Below, in pieces: positions 1 through 9,150 of a stretch of DNA of 64,000 nucleotides. This DNA comes from Rhodanobacter sp. C06 (GTDB lineage: Bacteria > Pseudomonadota > Gammaproteobacteria > Xanthomonadales > Rhodanobacteraceae). The notes beneath the pieces are model-generated. The model saw only the letters and a program-made list of their open reading frames with translations. It was not told the DNA's origin and did not search any database. The translations under genes and the position numbers were made by a program. Within the stretch, counting starts at the first letter, position 1. Every line of letters starts with the position of its first letter. The DNA lies in the NCBI RefSeq assembly GCF_002001105.1, contig NZ_MUNP01000080.1, positions 34,614-98,613 on the forward strand, read 5' to 3'.

Positions 1-2
1 AT

Positions 3-662
3 CACCGCTACGCGTTGGTGCCAGGCTGCATCGCCTTCATTCCCTCGATGCGCCAGCACGACTTCTCGCTGGAAGCCGGGCCGCGCGACTGGGTGCTGCT
101 GCAGGTCGAGGCCGCCGCCGGCGAGGCGATTGCGCGTGCGCCGGGGTTGGAACGCCTGCACGAGCCGTTCTGCGCCAGGCCGGACCGACGTCTCGGCCGG
201 CGCCTGCAACAACTCGCCGGCTGGCTGGTCGAGCTCGACGCACGCGATCCGCTGGCCCTGCCGTTGGCCGAATTGCTGCTGCGCGCGGCCGCGCTGGCGC
301 CAGCGATCGCCGGCGAAAAACTGGCCGCCGACACACGCGGCCTGCAGCGCCTGCGCCCCGCCATCGACCGCCTGCGCCGCCGCCCCGCGGATGCGCCCGG
401 TGCGGAGCAGGCCGCGTTACTGTGCGCGATGTCGGCCGCGTATTTCAGCCGCCGCTTCAAGCAACAGGTCGGCATGAGCTGGAGCGACTACGTGCGCACG
501 CATCGCCTGCACCTGGCCAGCCGTCGCCTGCTCGAAACGGAGCAGAGCGTCGCCGCCATCGCGTCCGACCTCGGCTTCGCCACGCCCTCGCACTTCGGCG
601 AGCTGTTCCTGCGCCGCTACGGCATCACGCCGGGCGAATACCGGCGCGCCGGGCGCAACTGA
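3..662 (+). CDS. AraC-family transcriptional regulator, 5' end cut by the window
   Basis: The reading frame is open back to the first bases of the window, so the N-terminal start lies outside. A TTG at position 15 is only an internal codon. The visible part is about 219 residues. The last 85 or so form an AraC/XylS-type double helix-turn-helix: YFSRRFKQQVGMSW is typical of the first HTH region, and the closing LGFATPSHFGELFLRRYG followed by TPGEYRR is the family signature. The upstream part (residues about 1-130) would be the ligand-binding or dimerisation cupin-like region; I cannot name the ligand. No operon partner is visible, because the next gene starts after an 83-bp gap and looks unrelated. 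The family assignment is firm; the regulated pathway is unknown. Confidence 0.9.
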   Translation, partial: HRYALVPGCIAFIPSMRQHDFSLEAGPRDWVLLQVEAAAGEAIARAPGLERLHEPFCARPDRRLGRRLQQLAGWLVELDARDPLALPLAELLLRAAALAPAIAGEKLAADTRGLQRLRPAIDRLRRRPADAPGAEQAALLCAMSAAYFSRRFKQQVGMSWSDYVRTHRLHLASRRLLETEQSVAAIASDLGFATPSHFGELFLRRYGITPGEYRRAGRN

Positions 663-745
663 TCCGTGCCTGTATTCCCCCGGTTCGCATCTTGCTTCAA
701 TGGAGGATGTGCGCATAATTTTTCGATCCGGCAAAGGGGAATGGA

Positions 746-1021
746 ATGGAGCGCAACGACACGATGTCAGGGCTTGCAGATCGGGATGCCGAGACCTGGC
801 ACACGGAGGCCGCCGATCACGCCTACCTGCCGCCCCCGCCTTCGCTGCATTGGGGCTGGGTTTTCCTGCTCAGCATCCTCACGCTGGGCATCTTCGCGAT
901 CGTCTGGCCCTTCATCCAGGCCAACTGCGCTTTGCCCCAGTCGTTGAAGGGCACCCCGGTCACCAGCCCGCGCCTGATCGCGCGTCGTCCGCTTGCAGCC
1001 GGACTGACCATCGCCGGATAG
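746..1021 (+). CDS. small membrane protein, probably C-terminally damaged
   Basis: This 91-residue ORF has a proline-rich stretch (YLPPPPSLHWGWVF) followed by one hydrophobic segment, LLSILTLGIFAIVWPF, at about residues 41-56. That layout resembles small one- or two-span proteins common in Xanthomonadales, in which the segment is followed by a short charged tail. Here the sequence after FIQAN changes character and becomes arginine- and alanine-rich, ending LAAGLTIAG. I infer a small deletion or frameshift that replaced the native tail, so this may be a remnant. A purine-rich AAAGGGGAA lies upstream of the ATG. Function unknown. Confidence 0.45.
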   Translation: MERNDTMSGLADRDAETWHTEAADHAYLPPPPSLHWGWVFLLSILTLGIFAIVWPFIQANCALPQSLKGTPVTSPRLIARRPLAAGLTIAG

Positions 1022-1119
1022 GGCCTGACTCACGGGGCATGCGCAGGTTGCGCACGCTGGGTGGCTGGGGTTGTAGGCGTCGACCTTCAATCATCGAAGG
1101 CGTTAGATCAGATGACGCG

Positions 1120-4100
1120 TCACCTGAAATCACGGCTTCGCACATCCAGGCTGCTCAGTAACGGCGTCAGGTCATGCAGGTTTCGAGCGATCAAATGGCG
1201 CACGCCACTCTCGGCTTCGAGCTTGCCTTCCACCATCATCAGCCGCGATTCCAGGAAGGGGCGACGCTGCCGTTCGGCAAGGTGGCGCCAGACCACCACG
1301 TTGATCATGCCGTGCTCGTCTTCCAGCGTGACGAAGGTGACGCCGCTGGCGGTCTGCGGCTGCTGGCGACCGACCACCAGCCCGGCCGCGACGATGTGGC
1401 GTCCGGCGGGAATGTCCGCCAGCTCCTTCGAACTGCGGCAGCGCCGCGCCCGCAGTTGTGCACGCAGCAGGGCCAGCGGGTGGCGTCCCAGCGTGGTGCC
1501 GAGCGTGGCGTAGTCCGTCTGCAGGTCCTCACCGACGCCAGGCAACGGCAACGCGACCTGCGACTCCCGTGGCTGCGTGGCCGCGCCGAGCAGCGGACGC
1601 TGCTCTTCCACGCCCGCCACCGCCCAGCGTGCCCGGTGCCGATGCCCCGCCAGACCACGCAACGTGCCGGCATCGGCCAAGCGCTCGCGTGCGCGAGGGT
1701 CAAGCATGGCCCGCTCGCACAAATCGGCGATGTCCACGAACGGCTTCGCCGCCCTCGCCTGCTCGATGCGCCGCGCATCGTCCTCGCTGAATCCGCGCAC
1801 CATGCGCAGGCCCATGCGCAGTGCATGGCCGCCGCGCCGGTCGGGTTCCAGCGTGCAGTCCCAGTCGCTGTGGCGCACATCGGCCGGCAGCACCGCCACG
1901 CCATGGCGGCGCACGTCCTGCAGCAACTGGTCGGGGCTGTAGAAACCCATCGGCTGGCTGTTGATCAGCGCGCAGGTGAAGGCCGCCGGGTAATGACGCT
2001 TGAGCCAGCAACTGGCGTAGGTCAGCAGCGCGAAGCTGGCCGCGTGCGACTCCGGGAAGCCGTAGCTGCCGAAGCCCTTGATCTGCTCGAAGATGCGCGC
2101 GGCGAAGTCGGCCGAGTAGCCGCGCTCCAGCATGCCCCGGGTCAGCTTGTCGCGGTGGTGCTCCAGCCCGCCATGGCGCTTCCAGGCCGCCATCGAGCGG
2201 CGCAGGTCGTCCGACTCGCCCGGCGTGTAGCCAGCCGCCACCACCGCCAGCTGCATGACCTGCTCCTGGAACAGCGGCACGCCGAGCGTGCGTTCGAACA
2301 CCTTGCGCAGCGCCTCGGAGGGATAGCTCACCGGCTCCTCGCCGGTGCGCCGGCGCAGGTAGGGATGCACCATGTCGCCCTGGATCGGCCCCGGCCGCAC
2401 GATCGCCACCTCGATCACCAGGTCGTAGAAGTTGCGCGGCTGCAGCCGCGGCAGCATCGCCATCTGCGCCCGCGACTCGATCTGGAACACGCCGATGGTG
2501 TCGGCCTTGCCGATCATGGCGTAGGTGTCGGGATCCTCCGGCGGTATCGTCGCCAGCGTCAGCGAGCGCCCGTGGTGGCGTTCGACCAAGCCGAGGCAGC
2601 GGCGCAAGGCGCTGAGCATGCCGAGCGCCAGGATGTCGACCTTGAGCAGGCCCACCGCATCGAGGTCGTCCTTGTCCCACTGCACCACCGTGCGGCCTTC
2701 CATGCTGGCGTTTTCCACCGGCACCAGCTCGTGCAGCGGCTGTTCGGAAATCACGAAGCCGCCCGGGTGCTGCGACAGGTGCCGCGGAAATCCGATCAGT
2801 TCGGCGGTCAGCACCAGCACCCGGTGCAGCAGCGGGCTGCCCGGATCGAAGCCTTGCTCACGCAGCTGTGTGGCCGGTGGCAGCGCATCGCTCCAGCGCC
2901 CGAAGCAGTTGGCCAACGCATCGACCTGGTCGGGCGGCAGCCCCAGCACGCGGGCCACGTCGCGCACGGCGCCGGCGCCATGGTAGGTGCTGGCCACCGC
3001 GGTGATCGCCGCCCGGTGGCGGCCGTAGCGCGCGAACACGTACTGGATGACTTCCTCGCGCCGTTCGTGCTCGAAGTCGACGTCGATGTCGGGCGGTTCG
3101 TCGCGCTCCTTCGAGACGAAGCGCTCGAACAGCATGCCGATGCGATCAGGATCGATCTCCGTGATACCCAACGCATAGCAGACCACCGAGTTCGCGGCCG
3201 AGCCCCGCCCCTGGCAGAGGATGCCCCGGCTGCGGGCATGGCGCACGATGTCGTGCACGGTGAGGAAGTAGCTCTCGTAGCCCAGCTCGGCGATCAGCGC
3301 CAGCTCCTTCTCGACCAGGCTCTGCGCCTTCGCCGGGATGCCGCCCGGCCAGCGCCAGTGCAGGCCCTGCCCGGTCAGCTCGCGCAGCCACGCGGCCGGC
3401 GTGTGCCCGTCGGGCACCAGCTCGCGCGGGTACTGGTAGCGCAACTGGCCGAGGTGGAACGTGCAGCGGCCGGCGATGCGCACGGACTCGGCGAGCAGCT
3501 CCGGTGGATGCAGTTCCGCCAGCGCAGGCAAGGGCCGCAGGTGACGCTCGCCGTTGGGAAACAGCCGCGCGCCGGCCTCGGCCACGGTGGTGTGGTGGCG
3601 GATCGCGGTCATCACGTCCTGCAGCGCGCGGCGCCCGCGTGCATGCATGTGGACGTCGCCGGCGGCGACCAGCGGCAACTGCAGCGATCGGCCCAGCGCC
3701 TGCAGCCGCGCCAGCCGCTCCGTGTCGTCCGGGCCGCGGTGCAGTTCCGCCGCGATCCACAGCCGCCGCGGGAAGCGTGCGCGCAGCCAGTCGCCTTCCC
3801 GCGCGTCGTCCGGATCGTCCGGCACCCACAGAGCGAGCAGGCCGTCCGTCGTGTGCGGGAAATCTTCCCGCAGCAGTCGATAGCTGCCCTTCGGTACACG
3901 CCGGCGTGCTTCGGTGATGAGCCGGCACAGCGCCCGGTAGCCCGCGATGTGCTCCACCAGCAGCACCAGCTTCGGACCGCCATCGATCCGCACTTCGCTG
4001 CCCACGATCAGCGGCAGGTCCACCGCCTTCGCGGCTTGCCAGGCGCGCACGATGCCGGCCAGCGTGCACTCGTCGGTGATCGCCAGCGCCTGGTAGCCGT

Positions 4101-4191
4101 GCCGTTTCGCGCGCTCGAACAGTTCGTGCGCGCTCGATGCCCCGCGCTGGAAGCTGAAGTTCGACAGGCAATGCAGCTCGGCGTAGCTCAT
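1120..4191 (-). CDS. dnaE2: error-prone DNA polymerase DnaE2
   Basis: This is a C-family polymerase of 1,023 residues, the usual DnaE2 length and shorter than replicative DnaE. It extends primers across lesions and causes damage-induced mutation together with ImuA and ImuB. The N-terminal PHP domain begins [14 protein letters not shown]; the degenerate histidines there are typical of DnaE2. The palm carries the acidic triad region [12 protein letters not shown] near residues 370-380, with a further aspartate in [10 protein letters not shown] near 518. A C-terminal OB fold ([17 protein letters not shown]) is near residue 950. It is the last gene of the lexA-imuA-imuB-dnaE2 operon, and its ATG overlaps the imuB stop by 4 bases, which suggests translational coupling. 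The assignment is very secure. Confidence 0.97.
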   Translation of the reverse strand: MSYAELHCLSNFSFQRGASSAHELFERAKRHGYQALAITDECTLAGIVRAWQAAKAVDLPLIVGSEVRIDGGPKLVLLVEHIAGYRALCRLITEARRRVPKGSYRLLREDFPHTTDGLLALWVPDDPDDAREGDWLRARFPRRLWIAAELHRGPDDTERLARLQALGRSLQLPLVAAGDVHMHARGRRALQDVMTAIRHHTTVAEAGARLFPNGERHLRPLPALAELHPPELLAESVRIAGRCTFHLGQLRYQYPRELVPDGHTPAAWLRELTGQGLHWRWPGGIPAKAQSLVEKELALIAELGYESYFLTVHDIVRHARSRGILCQGRGSAANSVVCYALGITEIDPDRIGMLFERFVSKERDEPPDIDVDFEHERREEVIQYVFARYGRHRAAITAVASTYHGAGAVRDVARVLGLPPDQVDALANCFGRWSDALPPATQLREQGFDPGSPLLHRVLVLTAELIGFPRHLSQHPGGFVISEQPLHELVPVENASMEGRTVVQWDKDDLDAVGLLKVDILALGMLSALRRCLGLVERHHGRSLTLATIPPEDPDTYAMIGKADTIGVFQIESRAQMAMLPRLQPRNFYDLVIEVAIVRPGPIQGDMVHPYLRRRTGEEPVSYPSEALRKVFERTLGVPLFQEQVMQLAVVAAGYTPGESDDLRRSMAAWKRHGGLEHHRDKLTRGMLERGYSADFAARIFEQIKGFGSYGFPESHAASFALLTYASCWLKRHYPAAFTCALINSQPMGFYSPDQLLQDVRRHGVAVLPADVRHSDWDCTLEPDRRGGHALRMGLRMVRGFSEDDARRIEQARAAKPFVDIADLCERAMLDPRARERLADAGTLRGLAGHRHRARWAVAGVEEQRPLLGAATQPRESQVALPLPGVGEDLQTDYATLGTTLGRHPLALLRAQLRARRCRSSKELADIPAGRHIVAAGLVVGRQQPQTASGVTFVTLEDEHGMINVVVWRHLAERQRRPFLESRLMMVEGKLEAESGVRHLIARNLHDLTPLLSSLDVRSRDFR

Positions 4192-5615
4192 GCGAACCAG
4201 CCGTGCAGCATGAAGCCGCCGCCGCCGACCGGGCGGAATACCCAGGCGTCCTGCCCGCTGGCCAGTCGCGCAAGGTAGTAGTCGCGGCGCACGTCATCGC
4301 CGTCCCACCAGCCGCTCTCGATGCGCTCGGGCCCGGCGACGAGCCGGGGCATCGGCCCGCGCAGCGGCACGGGCTTCGCCAGGAGCCAGCCCGGGCGCGC
4401 ACCGGGAGCGGTGCCGGGCGACGATGCCTCGTGCCGTACCGGAACCTCCGGCGGACTGAGCGAGGCGCACTCCGGGCGATGGTCGGCACGCGCCTGCACG
4501 CCGTGCACGGCATCCTCGCCCAGGCGCGCACGCAAGCGTTCGCGCAGTTGCTCCCACGGCATCGCCTGCTGGGGTCGCTGGTCGAACAGCTCGCGATGCA
4601 CCGGCACGAAGGGCGGCAGCTCGTCGGCGCAGAGCGCGATCGCGCCGACCGGCGCCGGCAACTGCACCTGCTCCAGCCGGCCGCGCGCGAGCTCGAACAG
4701 CAGCGCGGCGTCGCGCTCGGGGGTGAGCAGGCCGACCGGCACCTTGGTGCGCGCGTCGTGGCCGTGCTCCAACTGCAGGACAAAGCGCTGCACGCCGCCG
4801 TCGCGCCCGGCCAAAAAGGCGGCGAGGTCCGCGGTCAGCCGCTTCAGCGGAAACAGCAGCGCCTGGGACGATTCGACTTCATGGCCGAGCTCGATCCGCA
4901 GCTCACAGCGATCGGGCGGGCGATAGCTTTCCAGCGCCATGTCGCGCTCGTCCAGCAAGGCATCGAGGTGACGCAGTACCTCGGCCGGGAAGCGTCGCGC
5001 CACGCCGTCGCGCGGCAACGCCCACACCTGGCGCAACGTGCGCAGGCCCATGCGCGCGAACGCGGTGGCCACCTCCGGCGTGAAGCCCGCGCGCTGGATC
5101 GGCAACTGCCCCAGTGCGCGACGCAACGGCGCGTCGCCTTCGATGGCCAGCCCGTCGTGCCCGTTGGCCAGCACGCGCGCCGCCACCGGGTTGGGCGCGG
5201 CGACGATGCGATGCCGGAAACCGAGGGCCGTCAGTTCCTCGCGCAATCGCGCCTCGAAGCGCGGCCACGGCCCGAACAGCCCCAGGCTGCCCTGGATCTC
5301 CAGCAGCAGCGCGTGCGGAAACTGCAGGCTGACCTGCGAGCTGTAACCGTAGGCCCAGCCGGCAAGAAAGCGGTGCCAGCGCGCCTCGTCCTCGGGCCGG
5401 TACGCCGCCGTCGCGAAGCCATGGGCCAATGCCTGCGCCGCGGTCAGCGCCATGCCCCGGCGCAGGCCCAGTGCCCGCGCCGAAGGATTCACCGCATACA
5501 GCATGCGCCGTTGCGCCGATCCGCCGACCAGCACGCGGGGCGCATCCGGATCCGCGCAGCGGCGAAGCACGCCGTCCAGCGCCAGCTGGGGCAGCAGGAT
5601 GCAGGCCCAGCGCAT
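4188..5615 (-). CDS. imuB: ImuB, catalytically inactive Y-family polymerase-like protein
   Basis: This 475-residue protein begins [15 protein letters not shown], where a true Y-family polymerase would have an aspartate-containing active-site motif; that motif is missing, as is characteristic of ImuB. In the family, ImuB is a non-catalytic hub that binds the beta clamp, ImuA and DnaE2. The middle part retains little-finger-like sequence ([15 protein letters not shown]), and the C-terminal half carries the ImuB-typical [17 protein letters not shown]. It starts 3 bases after the imuA stop and overlaps dnaE2 by 4 bases at its end. It is regulated with the operon by LexA. Confidence 0.95.
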   Translation of the reverse strand: MRWACILLPQLALDGVLRRCADPDAPRVLVGGSAQRRMLYAVNPSARALGLRRGMALTAAQALAHGFATAAYRPEDEARWHRFLAGWAYGYSSQVSLQFPHALLLEIQGSLGLFGPWPRFEARLREELTALGFRHRIVAAPNPVAARVLANGHDGLAIEGDAPLRRALGQLPIQRAGFTPEVATAFARMGLRTLRQVWALPRDGVARRFPAEVLRHLDALLDERDMALESYRPPDRCELRIELGHEVESSQALLFPLKRLTADLAAFLAGRDGGVQRFVLQLEHGHDARTKVPVGLLTPERDAALLFELARGRLEQVQLPAPVGAIALCADELPPFVPVHRELFDQRPQQAMPWEQLRERLRARLGEDAVHGVQARADHRPECASLSPPEVPVRHEASSPGTAPGARPGWLLAKPVPLRGPMPRLVAGPERIESGWWDGDDVRRDYYLARLASGQDAWVFRPVGGGGFMLHGWFA

Positions 5616-5618
5616 GGC

Positions 5619-6233
5619 TCACGCTCCCCGCGGGATCGGCTGCACCGGCGCCGCCCCGCCGCGGCACTTGAGCACGCGCCACTGCGCCGGCGCCGCATCG
5701 ATGGCGATGCGCAGCGCCGCCGGCGACGGATGGATGGCCGCGGCTAGCGGTCGCGTCGCGAACGCCAGCGTGCGTCCCGAGGCGGCCGCAACCTGCAAGC
5801 GACGTAGCGCACGGTCGTCGACGCCCAGCGGCCAGCACAGCACGGCGCCGCAGCTGCCCGAGCGCAGGCATTGCTCGGTCGCCCACAATGCATCGCGCGG
5901 TGTCCCGGTGTGCACGACCTGCAGCTGGCGCAGATCCACACCGGCCTGCTGCCATGCCGGTGCAAACGGCAGATACGGCGGCGCGACCAGCACGACGCGT
6001 TCGCCCGCCCGCGACAGGCGCGCCAGGGCCGGCCACAGCAATTGCAGTTCGCCGACACCGTCCGCCGGGATCAGGAGTTCGCTCAGCGCAGCCTCGGGCC
6101 AGCCGCCGGCGGGCAGCACCGCGTCCAAGCCGGCATGGCCGGTGGGCTGCGTACCGGCCGGCGGCATCGCCGGCCGACCACGCCAGACCTGCTGCGGATG
6201 CAGCAGTGCATCGATCGCCACCACCGCGCCCAT
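5619..6233 (-). CDS. imuA: ImuA, SOS mutagenesis accessory protein (RecA/SulA-like)
   Basis: This protein of about 204 residues begins MGAVVAIDALLHPQQVWRG and contains AGLDAVLPAGGWPE, which matches the ImuA family (distant RecA-like fold, sometimes annotated SulA-like). I chose the ATG at 6233 because it follows the lexA stop by a single base and leaves the conserved N-terminus intact; a longer frame upstream overlaps lexA and has no conserved sequence. ImuA works with ImuB and DnaE2 in translesion synthesis. It is the second gene of a tight four-gene operon. Confidence 0.92.
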   Translation of the reverse strand: MGAVVAIDALLHPQQVWRGRPAMPPAGTQPTGHAGLDAVLPAGGWPEAALSELLIPADGVGELQLLWPALARLSRAGERVVLVAPPYLPFAPAWQQAGVDLRQLQVVHTGTPRDALWATEQCLRSGSCGAVLCWPLGVDDRALRRLQVAAASGRTLAFATRPLAAAIHPSPAALRIAIDAAPAQWRVLKCRGGAAPVQPIPRGA

Positions 6234-6234
6234 G

Positions 6235-6843
6235 TCACCCCCGGCGCACCAGGCCGCAGAACACGCCCTCGATGGCGAAGTCCTGCCCACGCCGCACTTC
6301 GATCGGCGCATAGGCCGGATTGCGCGGCAGCAGCCGGAATCCACCCTTGCCGCGGGCAAGGCGCTTGATCGTCAGTTCGCCCTCGAGCCGGGCCACCACC
6401 ACCTGCCCGTCGCGGGCTTCCGGCGTGCGGCACACGCCGACCAGGTCGCCGTCGAGGATGCCGTCCCCGATCATCGAATCGCCTTGCACGCGCAGCAGGT
6501 AGTCCGGTCGCGTGGAGAATAGCCGCGCGTCCAGCGACAGCGTGTCGACCAGTCCAGCATCGGCGCCGATCGGCGGACCGGCCGCCACCCGCCCCAGCAC
6601 CGGCACCTGCAGCAAGCTGGTGCGCGTGCGCGAACCGGCCGGGCGGATGCCGCGCGCCTGCCCGGACGCCACCTCGATCAGTCCCGCCTCGGCCAGCGCC
6701 AACACGTGTTTGCGCGCCGCCCCGCGCGAGGCCAGGCCGCCGGCCTCGGCGATCTCGGCCAGGGACGGCGGTTGCCCCTGCTCCGTCACCCGCTTGCGGA
6801 TGAAGGTGAGGATGGCGGCACGGCGGGGGCTGAGATCAGGCAT
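6235..6843 (-). CDS. lexA: LexA repressor (second-type LexA heading a mutagenesis cassette)
   Basis: This is a 202-residue SOS repressor. A winged helix covers residues 1-70. The self-cleavage site is A88-G89 in GRVAAGPP, and the catalytic dyad is S123 (QGDSMIGDG) and K160 (LTIKRL). All key residues are present, so it should cleave itself on activated RecA. It heads imuA-imuB-dnaE2, the arrangement known for LexA2 in pseudomonads and for LexA cassettes in Xanthomonadales. The start at 6843 gives the standard N-terminus MPDLSPRRAA. Another in-frame ATG, three codons upstream at 6852, lies inside the operator. There is no Shine-Dalgarno sequence before either, so the mRNA could be leaderless. 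Confidence 0.96.
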   Translation of the reverse strand: MPDLSPRRAAILTFIRKRVTEQGQPPSLAEIAEAGGLASRGAARKHVLALAEAGLIEVASGQARGIRPAGSRTRTSLLQVPVLGRVAAGPPIGADAGLVDTLSLDARLFSTRPDYLLRVQGDSMIGDGILDGDLVGVCRTPEARDGQVVVARLEGELTIKRLARGKGGFRLLPRNPAYAPIEVRRGQDFAIEGVFCGLVRRG

Positions 6844-6844
6844 G

Positions 6845-6860
6845 GAGTACATTTGTACTC
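6845..6860 (-). promoter_or_regulatory. LexA operator of the lexA-imuA-imuB-dnaE2 operon
   Basis: GAGTACAAATGTACTC on the coding strand is a palindrome with 7-base arms around a 2-base centre. It lies directly against the lexA start codon. It fits the GTAC-N4-GTRC type of box described for LexA2 of Pseudomonas putida rather than the CTGT-N8-ACAG box of E. coli LexA. The position implies that bound LexA blocks transcription initiation of its own operon. Confidence 0.75.
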
Positions 6861-6863
6861 TAC

Positions 6864-6881
6864 CTAGCCAAGCTTGGCTAG
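6864..6881. promoter_or_regulatory. perfect 18-bp palindrome next to the LexA box
   Basis: CTAGCCAAGCTTGGCTAG is a perfect inverted repeat whose centre lies 20 bp (about two helical turns) from the centre of the LexA box, on the promoter side. It does not look like a second LexA site, because the half-sites differ. It could be an operator for another regulator or part of the core promoter. No known regulator is assigned. Confidence 0.5.
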
Positions 6882-7052
6882 AAGCGTCACCAGGGGCTGC
6901 GCGTTGGAGTCCAGAAGCAAGGGGACTCGCTCGTCGCTTGCGAAGACAAAGGCTTTGACGCTGCAGCGTCTGTTCGCTCATGCCCAAAATTGCAACCACT
7001 CCATGGGCGGAAATAAGCACCTACGAACGCATCGCTCCGGTCTCGCCGAGTG

Positions 7053-7080
7053 TAAAAAAAGCCCGCTAAATCGCGGGCTT
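7053..7080 (-). terminator. rho-independent terminator of ssb
   Basis: Read on the minus strand, an 8-bp stem AAGCCCGC/GCGGGCTT with a 6-base loop is followed directly by a run of seven T. It begins 34 bases after the ssb stop codon. The stretch between it and the lexA promoter (6882-7052) holds no gene that I can support. Confidence 0.9.
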
Positions 7081-7114
7081 AGATCAATTACAACAAAAAG
7101 AGAGCTGGGAGGTT

Positions 7115-7624
7115 TCAGAACGGAATGTCGTCGTCCTCGAAGCCGCCACTGCCGGCGGGCGCCGACGGCGCCGGGGCGCCGCCGCCGCGCGGCTGGTTGC
7201 CGTAACCGCCGCCGCCCTGCTGGCGCTGGCCACCTTGCGGGCGCTCGCGCTGGAAGCCGCCGCCACCCGCGCCGCCTTCGCCACCGCCGGGACCGCCGAG
7301 CATCTGCATGTCGCTGGCGACGATGTCGGTGGAGTACTTCTCCACGCCGCTCTTGTCGGTGTACTTCTCGGTGCGCAGCGAGCCTTCGATGTAGACCTGC
7401 CGGCCCTTCTTCAGGTACTCGCCGGCGATCTCCGCCAATTTGCCGAACATCTTCACGCGGTGCCACTCGGTGCGTTCCTGGCGCTCGCCGCTCTGCTTGT
7501 CGGTCCAGCTTTCGGAAGTGGCCACGCTCAGCGTGGCGATCGCGGTGCCGCTGCCGGTGTAACGCACCTCCGGATCGTTGCCGAGGTTGCCGACCAGAAT
7601 GACCTTGTTGATGCCGCGTGCCAT
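7115..7624 (-). CDS. ssb: single-stranded DNA-binding protein
   Basis: This 169-residue protein binds and protects single-stranded DNA during replication, recombination and repair. The OB-fold domain covers about residues 1-110 and begins [21 protein letters not shown] glycine/glutamine-rich disordered linker follows, and the acidic tip DDDIPF at the C-terminus docks partner proteins. AGGAACG lies upstream of the ATG. It is transcribed alone and ends in a strong terminator. Confidence 0.98.
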   Translation of the reverse strand: MARGINKVILVGNLGNDPEVRYTGSGTAIATLSVATSESWTDKQSGERQERTEWHRVKMFGKLAEIAGEYLKKGRQVYIEGSLRTEKYTDKSGVEKYSTDIVASDMQMLGGPGGGEGGAGGGGFQRERPQGGQRQQGGGGYGNQPRGGGAPAPSAPAGSGGFEDDDIPF

Positions 7625-7936
7625 GGATTCGTTCCTGGTTGAGCCAGCCGCACGTGAGGTTGGATTGCGGCCGGGGTTGGTAGAATGGGCATCTTACCTT
7701 GTCGCCGGCCGGAAGCACGCGGCCGGCGCCGCGGGGCGCTGTCGGCCCCGGGCGATCCGGCTCCACGATTCCTGCCAAAAGCCGGTCCACCGCGCGCCGC
7801 CGTGAAGGCCGCGCGGTACAGGCCCGTTTGGCCGGTCGACCCGTGGGCGGGCGGAGCCGCTCCGGAAGCGCCCGTCGATGCGCAGGGCCGGGCCGAGTTG
7901 CCGCCGCCGAATCGGGTCGGTGCCCCTACGGCGGGC
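7625..7936. other. 312-bp intergenic region between prpF and ssb
   Basis: No gene is visible here. Near 7681-7696 the sequence contains TAGAAT on the plus strand and TAAGAT on the minus strand a few bases apart. The minus-strand hexamer is a plausible -10 element for ssb. No plus-strand gene follows the TAGAAT, so that motif may be a relic or chance. The rest is very GC-rich with no clear terminator for prpF. Confidence 0.4.
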
Positions 7937-9121
7937 TCACCCCGCAGGCACACGTACCCAGCCTTCCATCAGCACGCGCGCGCTGCGGCTCATGATCGCC
8001 TTGGTGACGGTCCATGCACCGTCAGCCAGCACCGCCTCGGCACCCACCCGCAGCGTTCCCGACGGATGGCCGAAGCGCACCGCCTTCCGCTCGCCGCCGC
8101 CTGCGGCGATATTCACCAGCGTGCCCGGGATGGCCGCGGCGGTGCCGATGGCCACCGCCGCCGTCCCCATCATGGCGTGGTGCAGCTTGCCCATCGACAT
8201 CGCGCGCACGAGCAGGTCGATGTCGCCCGCCTGCACGGGCTTGCCGCTCGACGCGACGTAATCGGCCGGCTTGGCGACGAAAGCCACCTTGGGCGTGTGC
8301 TGGCGGGTGGCGATCCCGGGCAGCGATTCGATCAGGCCCATGCGCAGTGCGCCGTGCGCGCGAATGGTCTCGAACATCGCGAGCGCCCTCGCGTCGCTGT
8401 TGATGGCGTCCTGCAGTTCGGTGCCGGCGTAGCCGATCGCGGCGGCCTCGACGAAGATCGTCGGGATGCCGGCGTTGATCATGGTCGCCCTGAGCGTGCC
8501 GACACCCGGCACGTCCAGATCGTCGACGAGATGGCCGGTCGGGAACATCGCGCCGCCGGCGCCCTCTTCTTCGGCAGCCGGGTCCATGAATTCCAACTGC
8601 ACTTCGGCAGCGGGGAACGTCACGCCATCCAGTTCGAAATCGCCGGTTTCCTGCACGGCGCCAGCGGTCATCGGCACGTGGGCAATGATCGTCTTGCCGA
8701 TGTTGGCCTGCCAGATGCGCACCGTGGCGATGCCGTCGCGCGGGACGCGCGCGGGATCGACCAAGCCACCCGCGATGGCGAACGGACCGACTGCCGCCGA
8801 GAGGTTGCCGCAGTTGCCACTCCAGTCGACGAACGCCTTGTCGATCGCCACCTGGCCGAACAGGTAATCCACGTCATGGTCCGGCCGCGTGCTTTTGGAC
8901 ACGATCACCGTCTTGCTGGTGCTGGAGGTGGCGCCGCCCATGCCGTCGATCTGCTTGCCGTAGGGATCGGGGCTGCCGATCACGCGCAGCAGCAGCGCAT
9001 TGCGCGCCGCGCCCGGCACCTGCGCCGCCTCGGGCAAGTCCTGCAGGCGGAAGAACACGCCCTTGCTGGTGCCGCCGCGCAGGTAGGTGGCGGCAATGCG
9101 GATTTGTGCAGCATGCGACAT
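7937..9121 (-). CDS. prpF: PrpF, 2-methylaconitate cis-trans isomerase
   Basis: This 394-residue protein belongs to the diaminopimelate-epimerase-like fold. The N-terminal sequence AATYLRGGTSKGVFFR and the motif WSGNCGNLSAAVGPFAI are characteristic of PrpF. In the 2-methylcitrate cycle of propionate breakdown it isomerises the 2-methylaconitate made by AcnD so that aconitase can process it. I chose the start at 9121 because GGAG lies 8 bases upstream; an ATG 11 codons earlier has no ribosome site. It follows acnD and a small phosphoesterase gene in the same direction, with a 29-base gap. Confidence 0.95.
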   Translation of the reverse strand: MSHAAQIRIAATYLRGGTSKGVFFRLQDLPEAAQVPGAARNALLLRVIGSPDPYGKQIDGMGGATSSTSKTVIVSKSTRPDHDVDYLFGQVAIDKAFVDWSGNCGNLSAAVGPFAIAGGLVDPARVPRDGIATVRIWQANIGKTIIAHVPMTAGAVQETGDFELDGVTFPAAEVQLEFMDPAAEEEGAGGAMFPTGHLVDDLDVPGVGTLRATMINAGIPTIFVEAAAIGYAGTELQDAINSDARALAMFETIRAHGALRMGLIESLPGIATRQHTPKVAFVAKPADYVASSGKPVQAGDIDLLVRAMSMGKLHHAMMGTAAVAIGTAAAIPGTLVNIAAGGGERKAVRFGHPSGTLRVGAEAVLADGAWTVTKAIMSRSARVLMEGWVRVPAG

Positions 9122-9150
9122 GGGAATCTCCGGAAGTGTTCGCCGCCGCC

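Noticed and set aside
1174..4278. Very long open frame opposite dnaE2
   Set aside because: It is histidine/glutamine/arginine-rich, as expected for the antisense of a high-GC gene, and dnaE2 motifs fix the true strand.
7681..7686. Promoter for an unseen plus-strand gene
   Set aside because: TAGAAT is not followed by any supportable coding region before prpF on the opposite strand.
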